Source of the DNA: Conidiobolus incongruus B7586
Lineage: Eukaryota > Entomophthoromycota > Entomophthoromycetes > Entomophthorales > Conidiobolaceae
Length of the DNA stretch: 30,844 bases
NCBI GenBank assembly: GCA_000697335.1
Contig: JNEM01006041.1
Location: 1 to 30,844, forward strand
Reading direction: 5' to 3'
The notes beneath the pieces were generated by a model. The model saw nothing but the letters and a program-made list of their open reading frames with translations, did no database searches and was not told where the DNA came from. How positions within the stretch are numbered: the first letter of the stretch is position 1; the number at the start of each line of letters is the position of its first letter. Below are positions 20,079 through 29,688 of this stretch, piece by piece. The translations under genes were made by a program, and so were the position numbers.

Positions 20079-21035
20079 ATGAATAACCACAACCATTTTT
20101 ATCAATATACTTACAAAATATTAGATATTGAAGATCTCTACTTGAAACGAAATTTAAATTTAATGAGAGAATTAGACGATCGAATTGATGGTAAGTTATT
20201 TAAGAAAGAATGTATTTAATTTTTTTTAATAATTTCTTTGAACAGTTAATCGGCATTATTAAAGATACTTCAATTTTTTTAAACAAGAAATATAATAAAA
20301 ATTTTGAAGATTGAAAAATTCTATTAATAAAACTACCGAAATATTACATAAAATAGATTTAGAATGTCAGGAAAAATTAAATTTATCGATGCAATCTTAT
20401 GAAACTGTAATATTTTTTAATTCCTACATAAATATGCTATTAACAATCAAATTTCATCATCAATAGACTGATAAATCTATCAACTTTCTGGAAGAACAAA
20501 TCACCAGAGCCGAAACTTCTATAGTAAATATATATTCCAAGTAAATTTTCCATTACAATACTAGTTATTGCAATTTAATATAGAAATTAGGTGAAAACAA
20601 TATGTTATCACATAGTATCAATTACCCGTATAATTTTTTGATTATTCTATTACTAGTTTCACCCAGTACACCTTTATCCCATCTAACAATGAAGCAGTTC
20701 CTCACACCTAAAGAGATTGTAGCTAGAAAAATGCAACTTAATTATATTCAGCTTGTCATTACTTTTTTAATTTTAAATTGATTTAGATCTAACTCTGCTG
20801 AAATTCCTATTGATCCAAATGAACCTACATACTGCAATTATAAAGAAACATCTTTTGGCGAAATGGTAGCATGTAATCACTATGTAATTTATATTTATCA
20901 AACATTTTTGTTAATTATTTTATATAATGTGAGATCGGATGGTTCCATATTAGTTATGTTAATCTTAAAGCACCTCCTAAAGGCAGTTGGTATTGTAATG
21001 ATTGTTTAGCAAGAAGAATGCATAAGAAAGAATAA
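20079..21035 (+). pseudogene. Decayed ING-family (inhibitor of growth) PHD protein
   Basis: Pieces in order are an ING N-terminal domain (ILDIEDLYLKRNLNLMRELD, from 20079), helical stretches (LIGIIKDTSIF; INKTTEILHKIDLE; KSINFLEEQITRAET), a linker, and a PHD finger (DPNEPTYC...SFGEMVAC, then WFHISYVNLKAPPKGSWYCN), ending at TAA 21033-21035. Intron-like gaps lie at 20191-20245 and 20407-20466. Family knowledge: ING proteins read H3K4me3 in HAT/HDAC complexes. The gene looks broken. The frame does not join across the first intron, one base is missing near 20312 (TGAAAAA where TGGAAAAA is expected for EDWKN), and further mismatched junctions lie near 20540 and 20790. In the PHD finger at least two zinc cysteines read Tyr (CNY, ISY), and a third ligand around 20880 is not found. 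It ends tail-to-tail with the DNMT2-like gene. Confidence 0.72.
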
Positions 21036-21133
21036 ATCAATATTTATGTACAAAATTCCCAAAATGATATTCCAGAGTATTTAAATTAAATACATCGGTA
21101 ATGCAAAATAGATTGAAAATTAATTTATTCTAT

Positions 21134-22546
21134 TTAATCTAATATATACTCTAGCAATTTACCAACAACTTTAACATTTAACGAATTGTCTAATAATTTA
21201 CATTGAACTTTAAATGTCAAGAATTCAGGAAATCCCATTAACTTGGCAATTTCCATGCTATCAAAATATCTATATTTCTCGCCCTTAGGGATTTTAAGTT
21301 AAATCATTGATTATAAATCATTTAATTTTTATTTACCTCTTCAGTGTTGTTTTTTAATATAGATCCTAAATATTTAATAATTAGATATATACGAAAAATT
21401 ATTTAATCAAAGAATTTACCTGTAGCTTCCGCATAGCTCGAATAGCCTTTAGTAAAGCAACATGACCCTGTCGATTCTGGAGTTACAATATCTGAAATAC
21501 ATTTAAAAATTTGTGTTAAATTTGTTAATTGCACTAAATTTAATTTCCATAGACCTGGTAATAACGGTCAAAAGTCTAAATGGTATATAAATTATATTAA
21601 TATAAAAACTATTATTCTATTGATTAATAAGATATATATATATACCTTTTGAGGTATTGAGCGTAAATCCAACAATTTAGGACTGTTTAATGAATCCCCC
21701 AAGTAATCAAGTAAAGTGGAATTAAAATTATCGTATAGTTTAAACCATTCAATAACTGATTGATAGCATTCTGGGTCTATTTGAGATAAATCATTTGATT
21801 CTTTATCTGAGTGAAATAACTGGTTATTTAATAGCTGGAATTTAAAATCAGGCAAGTGTTCTCTCTTTGCTAAAAAGTAAAATCTTAATCTCGAGTTGGA
21901 TATACCTAAATGCAATGGATTTAATAAAAATTGCTGAAACTTAAATCCATTCTCTCTGCATGCATTCTTTAATAATTCATGAGTTGATAAGTTTTCAAAT
22001 CCTTGAACATTTTCGATTAAGAAATAATTTAAAGATTTTAGCTCTGGTAATAGTTTTAAAAATTTAAAAATGACTTACCTCTAGGATCTTTATCTGCTAA
22101 CTGAACCCCAGTTCTAGTATATGGCTGGCATGGTTGGGACATCAAAAATAAATTGGCATTAATTTGTTGAGTTTTTTGCTTGTAATTGAATCAAAATTAG
22201 CCTGATGAATTTTCGGATCAGTTATATTAATACTATGATCTAATAAACAATTTAAATAGTTTACCTCACTGACTGGAGTGCTTAAGTTATATGAATAAAC
22301 TTTGTTCGCAACTTCGTTAATATCAAAAACTTGTAAAACTTGGTATTCTTTATTGCAAGCTTTTAAGGCGTAATGCTATTTTAATAAAATGTCAATTAAG
22401 AGATTTAAATTTGGAATTAATTGAATACCATTCCACCTGTAAAATTAAATTACAAAAACTGGATAGATATTTAAGGATAGATGGAAAATTTTAATATATT
22501 TACCTATTCCACTAAAAAATTCTAAAACTCTATATTCAGTACTCAT
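21134..22546 (-). pseudogene. DNMT2/TRDMT1-type tRNA cytosine methyltransferase, apparently disrupted
   Basis: Seven exons (minus): 22504-22546, 22429-22436 (8 nt), 21646-22375, 21555-21575, 21420-21491, 21337-21365 and 21134-21283. The predicted protein is about 350 residues, a normal DNMT2 length. Motifs: I, RVLEFFSGIGGM; IV, SQPCQPYTRTG, with the catalytic Cys but Q for the first P of PPC; VI, ENVQGFE; the DNMT2 signature CCFTKGYSSY; X, LLDNSLNV, with D for the usual G. Three single-base losses appear: after LNKL (near 22225), in a T run after SFLNF (near 22060), and at the 21555/21491 junction, where phases differ by one. Each is next to a short homopolymer, so a young pseudogene and assembly error are both possible. 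The active enzyme methylates C38 of tRNA-Asp. The last acceptor (21284-21285, CCTAAG) is the least certain. Confidence 0.72.
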
Positions 22547-22982
22547 TTTTGTTATTGGATTAAATAGTATTGATATGATTTTCGAGATAAATTATTCTTA
22601 TAAACTGATTTGTATAATTTTATTTATAGGATATCAAAGAAATTATCAAATTCAAATGCTATTAATCAAAAGATATAAATGTCTTTTAATCTCTCAATAA
22701 AACATTATTAATTTTTATAAATAATGTAAGCCTTTATAACTTGGTGTTTAGCTGAAATATCCAATAGTTTCTCAGAATTTGAATTAATAATTACATAATA
22801 GCATTTTGGGTTCATTATTCAATTAGAACTAGAATACTAAGTTAATTTGAATCAAACACTTGAAATATTCAAAAAGTTGTGTGCTGTAAAAGATCTATAA
22901 ATCAGGTGATAAACATAAAAATTCATTGCTAAATTATCGCTATTTTGTTTGGTATATACTACAAAATTAAAATAGAATTTAT
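22547..22982. other. AT-rich spacer
   Basis: This is the former promoter of the DNMT2-like gene and the 3' flank of the unknown gene to its right. No gene or clear element is seen. Confidence 0.4.
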
Positions 22983-24003
22983 TTAATCAAATATTAATTC
23001 GTTCTTTCTATTTCTTTGGTTTGATGGATTGGAGAACAATGTATTGAAATTCTTCGAAGACCCATCAAGGCCCAAATCCATAGATTGATTATCATCAATG
23101 AATTTTCGAAATATATGTGAGGTGCTCTTAGTCTGCCTAGAATATTTTAAATTTCTTTTTAAAAATGGCTTCGACTGATTTGAATTCGAGGAATTGAATT
23201 TGGGATAAATAGAGGCCTGATCAATTCTTGAAAATATATCAGATGTCAACTTGAATTGGTCTTTCATCCAAGGCTGAAATTTGAAATAGGAACTGGGATT
23301 AAAGTGAAAGAATGTCTCAGAGTTAATAGGCTGTTTAAGTCGTTTTGTCTGTTTGGACTTAGGAATAGCTTTCTTTTGTGGAGAAGAAATAAAGGTAGTA
23401 TTTGCATTTGGAACTTTAATACGGATGCTTTTGGCTGTTTTAACTCTTGAAATGACCTTACGATGCTGAATTTTAATTGCAGAGGATGGTTTCTTATTAT
23501 CTTCTGAATTTGTGGATTCATTGTCTGAATTTGGGATATCAAATATTGAATCATTTTTGGCCTGGCTTTCAGAAGCAATTACTTGATGCTGCAAACTACT
23601 ATGGACTTGCCTCTTCAGAATTGATATAGATTCTGCCTGATTTAGTAATTGCGATGGGTTTGATTGGTCTATTTCCTTATTAATTTGAAATTCAATAACT
23701 GATGCATCAGAATTGTCAGGAATATTTATATTAGAATTTTGATCTGAAGGTGCAAGTTCAATGCTTGAATCAGAATTAGATTGAAGCGTATCACCTTTAT
23801 TTATGGAAGGCTGGCAGTATATTCGACAAATTTTGTCGAAAATTTTCTCGGTATGCTTTGATAAGTATTGAAAATGGGAAGACTCACTAAATGATGTATA
23901 CCTAATAAGCGATTTATTAAGTTGTTAAATAATTTACAGATTTCTATATTAATTACAGATTTTCAAATTCGTGATTTATTAGTTTTCTCTGATTAAAATT
24001 CAT
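22983..24003 (-). CDS. Hypothetical protein, two exons, 321 residues
   Basis: Exon 1 is 23957-24003 (MNFNQRKLINHEFENL, the last codon split) and exon 2 is 22983-23901. The 55-nt intron (GTAATT...TTATTAG) joins them with the frame kept, 322 codons including the stop. Without the intron the long frame has no ATG near its start. The protein is polar and Ser/Asn/Lys-rich: an N-terminal part with SSHFQYLSKHTEKIFDKICR that may be helical, an acidic Ser/Asp stretch, a basic middle (KVISRVKTAKSIRIKV, KKAIPKSKQTKRLK), an aromatic segment (FFHFNPSSYFKFQPWMKDQF) and a basic tail. There are no membrane segments and no known domain that I recognise. The charge pattern suggests a nuclear or nucleic-acid-associated protein, but this is inference. 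It is divergent from the PPR gene. Confidence 0.65.
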
Positions 24004-24678
24004 TTTGGATCAAATTAATTTTTAATTGAAATATATGGGATAATTTACTTCAAGTTATACATCTTTTATTTCATTTATTCAAATAAATTAATTATGGGAC
24101 TATAACTCATATTTATATTATTCATCAAAATTTTCAAATTAAATGTATCATCTATTATCTAAAAACATTATATTTCAATATATTATATATTCAAAAAATA
24201 TTATAAAACCATTTTTAGATAATAACCAATACGGGTATTTACAATTTTCCAAATCAATACATCGTAATTCAAAAAAAAATCATATTCAATTCAAAATCCT
24301 CCTAGAGTGTAAATTAAGTATATTAAAGATCTTATTAATATAACATACAATAAAATTATCAATTTTTAACCTTTTACAGCAGATCTTTGAGGTTTTTTAA
24401 AGTTTAAATGATTTTGCCAAACTGAATTAGCAAATTTTTGATACATCAATTAAATAAAAATTGAATTCAATTTATCCCATAAGAAAATTAATTAATGCTT
24501 TATTGTTTATTCGAACAACGTAACCAATTGAATCTGATGCTACAAAAGTAAATTTTCAAATAGAAAAGCTTTTCTTTAATATATTCATCTGATTTAAATT
24601 TCAGCTTGTTTAAATAACTTAATAATATTATTCATATTTGCTTTTGTAATTATTAATTACTCATATTTATATCCAAAA
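24004..24678. other. Divergent intergenic region with unresolved short frames
   Basis: Three short stretches look slightly gene-like but cannot be joined into one gene. A plus-strand 66-codon frame (24143-24343) begins MYHLLSKNIIFQYIIYSKNI, which could be a mitochondrial presequence. On the minus strand there is MYQKFANSVWQNHLNFKKPQ (ATG near 24448) and, after an acceptor-like TTTTGTAG, SDSIGYVVRINNKALINF (near 24530). Each could be an exon of a small mitochondrial protein, or chance. No family is recognised. Confidence 0.25.
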
Positions 24679-25743
24679 ATGATAAAATCAACAAAAGCTC
24701 TTATAATATTAAATCAAATCCAATCCCGGACTATGAATCAAATAGCATCAGTTCATAGTTTATCTTTGCCAATAAATATCAAAAAGAATTTACTTTTATT
24801 GAGTCAAGCAGATATACTTTCTAACTTCCGCGAATGGATTCAAAAGGGAGGAACATGTAAAACGGCCCAAGATAGACTCTTTATCAGCGACCTTATTTAC
24901 AGTTTTCGCTATCAAAAGGGTAATAATTTTGAGGTCAATAAAAGCGTTAATGCATTATACAATGATATTAAGCAGCTCAACTACCCATTTACTAGCTCTG
25001 ATTTTGCTGGTCTGTTAGAGCTATGTGCTATGTCTGCTAATCAACAACTAGCACAGACCATCTTGAATCACATGGGTAAATTAAAGCTAAACCTAACCCT
25101 TCGCCATTATTATGCTTTAGCCAAGCTATTTAACAAGACCAACCAACCCCAGCGAGTGGTTCAGCTGGAACAAGTTTTCAAACAGAAAGGTCTTTCTCCC
25201 AACAACCAATTCTATTATCAATTAATGCTCGCTTATGGCTCTCTTGGAGATTCCTCACATATTATTCGATGCTTCCATCAACTGAAAATCCATACCATTG
25301 AGCCATCTCGCAATCTCTTTGGAGAATATCTAACTGGCTTCTATACTAGCTTATGCAAGGCAAATGACCCAAAGGCCATGAAATTCTACTTCGATAAATA
25401 TCTTTCCAACAACCCCCATGTTCCCCTCACAGTTTTTATACAACTAATGAAAGTACACCAGAAGGCCAATCAAGTCAATGAAACATTTGAATGGTTTAAG
25501 AAACTCCAAGAACCACCTTTCAATTACCAGCCTAACATCAAAGTCTATTCTGTGCTACTCTACACAAATCGAGAATACCCTAGCCTTACTAAGTTTGCAA
25601 AAGAAATGCCACCTAATACTTTCTATGAAACGGTCAATTTAATTCCTTCCGATAGAGTTAGAAATAGGCTGATCAATGCGTATGAACAAGAAGAACTAGA
25701 AGAAGAGTTTGTAGAAGAGCCTGTTCTTCAGCAGGCAATTTAA
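24679..25743 (+). CDS. Pentatricopeptide-repeat-like mitochondrial protein
   Basis: An intronless 354-residue frame. The N-terminus (MIKSTKALIILNQIQSRTMN) is basic, hydrophobic and free of acidic residues, a likely mitochondrial presequence. From about residue 105 onward the protein is a chain of paired helices of about 35 residues: FAGLLELCAMSANQQLAQTI, HYYALAKLFNKTNQPQRVVQ, FYYQLMLAYGSLGDSSHIIR, FIQLMKVHQKANQVNETFEW and VYSVLLYTN. The pattern x-x-Y/F-x-x-L/M...A/G...A-x-x-x-F and the spacer GLSPNNQ fit PPR repeats. The C-terminus is acidic (EQEELEEEFVEEP). Family role: binding, processing or translation of mitochondrial RNAs. Which fungal PPR protein this is cannot be told by eye. It has a higher C content than its surroundings, as expected for a conserved coding gene here. 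Confidence 0.75.
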   Translation: MIKSTKALIILNQIQSRTMNQIASVHSLSLPINIKKNLLLLSQADILSNFREWIQKGGTCKTAQDRLFISDLIYSFRYQKGNNFEVNKSVNALYNDIKQLNYPFTSSDFAGLLELCAMSANQQLAQTILNHMGKLKLNLTLRHYYALAKLFNKTNQPQRVVQLEQVFKQKGLSPNNQFYYQLMLAYGSLGDSSHIIRCFHQLKIHTIEPSRNLFGEYLTGFYTSLCKANDPKAMKFYFDKYLSNNPHVPLTVFIQLMKVHQKANQVNETFEWFKKLQEPPFNYQPNIKVYSVLLYTNREYPSLTKFAKEMPPNTFYETVNLIPSDRVRNRLINAYEQEELEEEFVEEPVLQQAI

Positions 25744-28259
25744 ATGTATTAAAAGGTTTACAATTTAATGAATATTTATTTCAATATATTTATACTTATT
25801 CATCCTTAGTTTATATTTTAATTTGTCTCAGTCAATAAGCAAAAAATTCAATCTACAAAATATTTTTACATTGTGAATATCATTAAAAGTGCTCTAATTA
25901 TAATAGCTTTCAATAGTTAAAATAATACTATTCAACTATATAACAGTAATGTTAAATCTTTATATTTTGATTATATTAAAATATATATGATATATAATTT
26001 GATTGAAAGCAAGGTTTAAATAGCATAATGTATTGAATGATAAGAAACAATCCAAATAATTAAAAATTACCTTTGACAAAAATATTTTGCTTTGATAAAT
26101 GACAAATAAGTAATGAAAAAAATTGAGATTATATACTTCCCAACAGGATAAAAATTCAATGTAATTTCAAAGCTAGAGAAAATATTTCTAAATATTCGAT
26201 ATAATATTATTCAATCCTTAATGGATTTATTCTATAATCAGAATGATTCCAAATTCACACTTAGGTTTGTTAAAAATTAATTTTTATGGTTTTTTGATCA
26301 AATAGCTTTAAACATATGATTTATTGTGTAAATTTTATACTAATTATTCATTTTCTTTCTCACATACAATTTAATTCTTTTAATATAAAGTACTGTGTGC
26401 ATAGTTTGGTTGAATTTTTTTTGTTTCTTAATAATTCCTTAAATCAAAAGTTATAAAAGAAAACATTATTTTATCAACTAAAATGGAAAATAATAATAAT
26501 CTCCAATACTATATCCAATTCCTAAATTCCAGAATAACATAATTTAAACTTAAAATATTATTATTTAATGTATATTTTTTAAATATTATATATTGATCAT
26601 ATATAGTGTTAGACTTATGATCCATTTAATTTAAAGTTGACGTTTTTATTAATATACTATTTAAATATCATAAATATATAGAAACAATAATGCGCTATAC
26701 TATCTTGCCACAGTTCCTATTATTAAATCATTGCATTTTCTTCCATCACCGTCTTTATATAATATTTATTACATTGATTATATTAATAAATTTAAATCCA
26801 TTAAATATTATTCATTAATTTAATATTTTAGGTAGAGGAAAATAGCTGTAACTAAAAATCTATAATAATATCAACATTAAAATAAACTAACAGGTTTTTG
26901 GAATTGACTCACATAACCACCTATTCTAATATACTGAAAATATAAATAATAAAATAAACTTTTTAATTTATAATTGAAAATAATCATTTTCTTGCATATT
27001 AAATTTTTCACAGAGTTAACTTAAATATCAGTAAAGTAATATAGTATAATAAATAATCTCAACTTCTAACTTTCTCAATACTTAAATATTTAGTTTAAAA
27101 ATAACATGCTCACAAAAGTCGAATCATACTATTTTTCAATGTTGTCTGATTTTTTCATTTATGAAAATAATCCACATGAACAAAAATTAGCTATATTCTT
27201 ATTATTTTATTAATTATCATTATCCAATATATTTAAATATAAAAGCACAATTATTAATTTTAAATTTATAAGTTACATCAATTAAATCAGAATGACTCTT
27301 TATTGCATATTTTAATAATCAATTAAATTCAAAATTTTAATATCAGAATTATATCCAATTACAATTTTGTTTGCTTGTGTGGTCTAAAATATTCTTAATA
27401 TTTCTAGAATTGAAAATTCAAATAGTTTGATAAAATACAAATATTAAGCATATGATTACAGTCATTGATGGTTGAGTAAATATCTAGCATTTTTTGATTG
27501 CAATTAAAAAATACATTAATATAGAGTGAAGACTATAATATATTATTATTATTATATTCAAACATAATACGCATGTTCATATTTCAAATAAAAAATTTGA
27601 CCATCAATGTTCAATTCTATAATAATTTTAATAATTAATATTTATATTAAATTAAACAGCCTTCACGATTATTGGTTTAAAATGAATTTTATAATGTTTG
27701 GCATAATCATAATATTAATTTAAAGCTATCAACTTTGTTAAATGTGTACATTAATAATTGATGAAGATGTAAAATTAAAAACGATATGATTGAAGCATCA
27801 CTCTAATACATTCATGATAACTTGATGAAGTTTTATATAAAATATTTCTAAATTTTAGGATAATAGGGATAATTTAATAGTATTTGATATTAGTCATTTG
27901 ACATCATTTATTTACTAATAACTCAATATTTATTAACACAATGATTCATTTGATTGTTGCAGTTTAGGAAAATTTGAATTAGCAAATTACTATGTAACTC
28001 CCCAAATATCACCCAACAAATTCATTGATTTCTCCTTAAGATATCTAATTAATAATCTTCCAATCGTATGAATGATGTCTCTCCGAGAATAATTGTGATT
28101 GGGTAATTTGATTGTAGATTCAGTGATTAATTGGAAATAGTATTGGCTATAGTGTGGTTGATTAAGAATCATAAATTTTGCTTTTTGAAAGCTAAATTTG
28201 AATTGGAAGTTTTTTGTTTAAGCCACCAGAGAACTAAACTCGATTCAAAGTATAGCAAA
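25744..28259. other. Long AT-rich gene-free stretch
   Basis: I read this 2.5-kb stretch on both strands and saw no conserved protein, RNA gene or repeat. Short AT-only inverted repeats occur at the level expected for such composition. Confidence 0.45.
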
Positions 28260-28560
28260 TCTCCCTTGTTCTGCCCCCTTTTTCACTCTCACTCAACTTT
28301 GCATCATCCACCCAAATCTCACTTGTGTAAGCCCATCTTACGTTTCACTCACACTTAGTATCTCATTTATGTACCCATTAAATTGATCAAATATACCTTA
28401 TTTTAATAATCAATCGTATACTTTCCTTTCTTGCGCTTACTCACACTTTCTCACAAGGTCTTGCCGCCTTAAATTAATTTGTTTATATAGTAATATCAAA
28501 TATAATATACATACTATTTTCATTGCTTACAAGATCGTTTTTTAGTTATTTTGAACTCAA
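28260..28560 (+). promoter_or_regulatory. Pyrimidine-rich promoter/leader of the cyclin gene
   Basis: The composition changes sharply here to C- and T-rich on the plus strand. CTCAC occurs five times (28288, 28318, 28348, 28440, 28450). CCCCCTTTTTCA at 28274-28285 includes a CCCCT stress-type core. A TATATAG box lies at 28484-28490, 71 bp before the ATG at 28561. The arrangement suggests a densely regulated promoter; the binding factors are unknown. Confidence 0.5.
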
Positions 28561-29688
28561 ATGTATAATAGTAGGGAAGGTGCTCAGCACGGAGCCTATC
28601 AAGCTCTTCAATATCCTAACAACTATTGTTATGCCCCTATATCAAACCGAACTAATCCTGTAGGCCTCCATAACTTTTCCAACACTTCTCTTGTTACTTT
28701 GTATGGAGACTTTACATATCACGCTATTCGGACATTATTTAAAGAACACTTAAAATTTAATCAAGAGCCTTCCCTTCCGGGCTTTCAAAGTTGCAATCAA
28801 AGAGGGCTTTCATTAAGATATTTTTGTTATCGCTTCTTTAACTCAGTTAACTGTGACCACCCATCTGTGGTAATTACTACTTTACAATATTTAGAAAGAA
28901 TTGTTAAATGTAGACCAAATTGGCTGGGGATTAAAACTGAAATAGATCTATTTTTAGTCAGCTTTGTATTAAGTACCAAATATTTGTTAGATGTTAATAT
29001 TTTAAACTCTGTATGGTGCGATTACTTAAATATCCCTGTTAAAGAATTTAATCAGTTAGAGAGAAGCATACTTCAGTCGTTTCAACACGTTTTAACCATT
29101 GACTCTCAGCTTTATGATCATTATGCTAACCAATTCTGCAAAGCAGGCCATTGGCCTACTACCATGGCCGCTTCTTTGAGATTTAATTTGGATCAGTTTG
29201 AAGATCATCCTAATAGATTTACATTGCATCAATCTATGTTTAACATCCTTAACAATCCACCTCATACACCTCCTAACTCTAAACGTGAGCATTTGTCACA
29301 GGAAGACACTCCTCCAGAGGAAGAGGCATTTGAAGATCCTCTTGCTTATCGTCCTCTATTTCATCTCAATCCGATTTCGGCTATGCCACAGTACTCTTCT
29401 GGATACACACAGCAAACTTCAAAATCCTTATATCCTTCTTATGATATGGATCCTACCAATTATGATATGGCCCCTATGAATATGTCACTTCAATATTCGT
29501 ACTCGCATAGTGCGCTTAATCCGACATATTATTCGACAAGCTATTACCAGTCTAACACAATTAGCTTTGGTTCTACCATTCCAAGTCATCAAGGATTTAG
29601 TGTTCATGCCCATAACAGCTGGTCTATTACTCATAAGCCACCCATGATGCAATACTCGTATCATTATCCACCCATTCCCTATTACTAG
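28561..29688 (+). CDS. PCL-type (Pho85-class) cyclin
   Basis: An intronless 375-residue frame. The cyclin box spans about residues 45-185: LVTLYGDFTYHAIRTLF, then PSVVITTLQYLERI (101-114), LFLVSFVLSTKYLLD (130-144), and EFNQLERSILQSFQHVLTI (162-180). The second and third helices and the EFNQLERSIL-type segment match fungal PCL/cyclin Y-like proteins, which partner Pho85/Cdk5-type kinases in cell-cycle entry, polarity and nutrient signalling. The N-terminal 40 residues and the region after about 200 are unstructured. The tail is rich in Tyr, Ser, Pro and Met and has TPP sites (HTPPNS, EDTPPEEE) that could be phosphorylated by proline-directed kinases. The subfamily (Pcl1/2, Clg1-like) cannot be settled by eye. 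Confidence 0.8.
   Translation: MYNSREGAQHGAYQALQYPNNYCYAPISNRTNPVGLHNFSNTSLVTLYGDFTYHAIRTLFKEHLKFNQEPSLPGFQSCNQRGLSLRYFCYRFFNSVNCDHPSVVITTLQYLERIVKCRPNWLGIKTEIDLFLVSFVLSTKYLLDVNILNSVWCDYLNIPVKEFNQLERSILQSFQHVLTIDSQLYDHYANQFCKAGHWPTTMAASLRFNLDQFEDHPNRFTLHQSMFNILNNPPHTPPNSKREHLSQEDTPPEEEAFEDPLAYRPLFHLNPISAMPQYSSGYTQQTSKSLYPSYDMDPTNYDMAPMNMSLQYSYSHSALNPTYYSTSYYQSNTISFGSTIPSHQGFSVHAHNSWSITHKPPMMQYSYHYPPIPYY

Noticed and set aside
21592-21915. Separate 107-residue minus-strand gene
   Set aside because: It is the middle of the third exon of the DNMT2-like gene, read on into the next intron.
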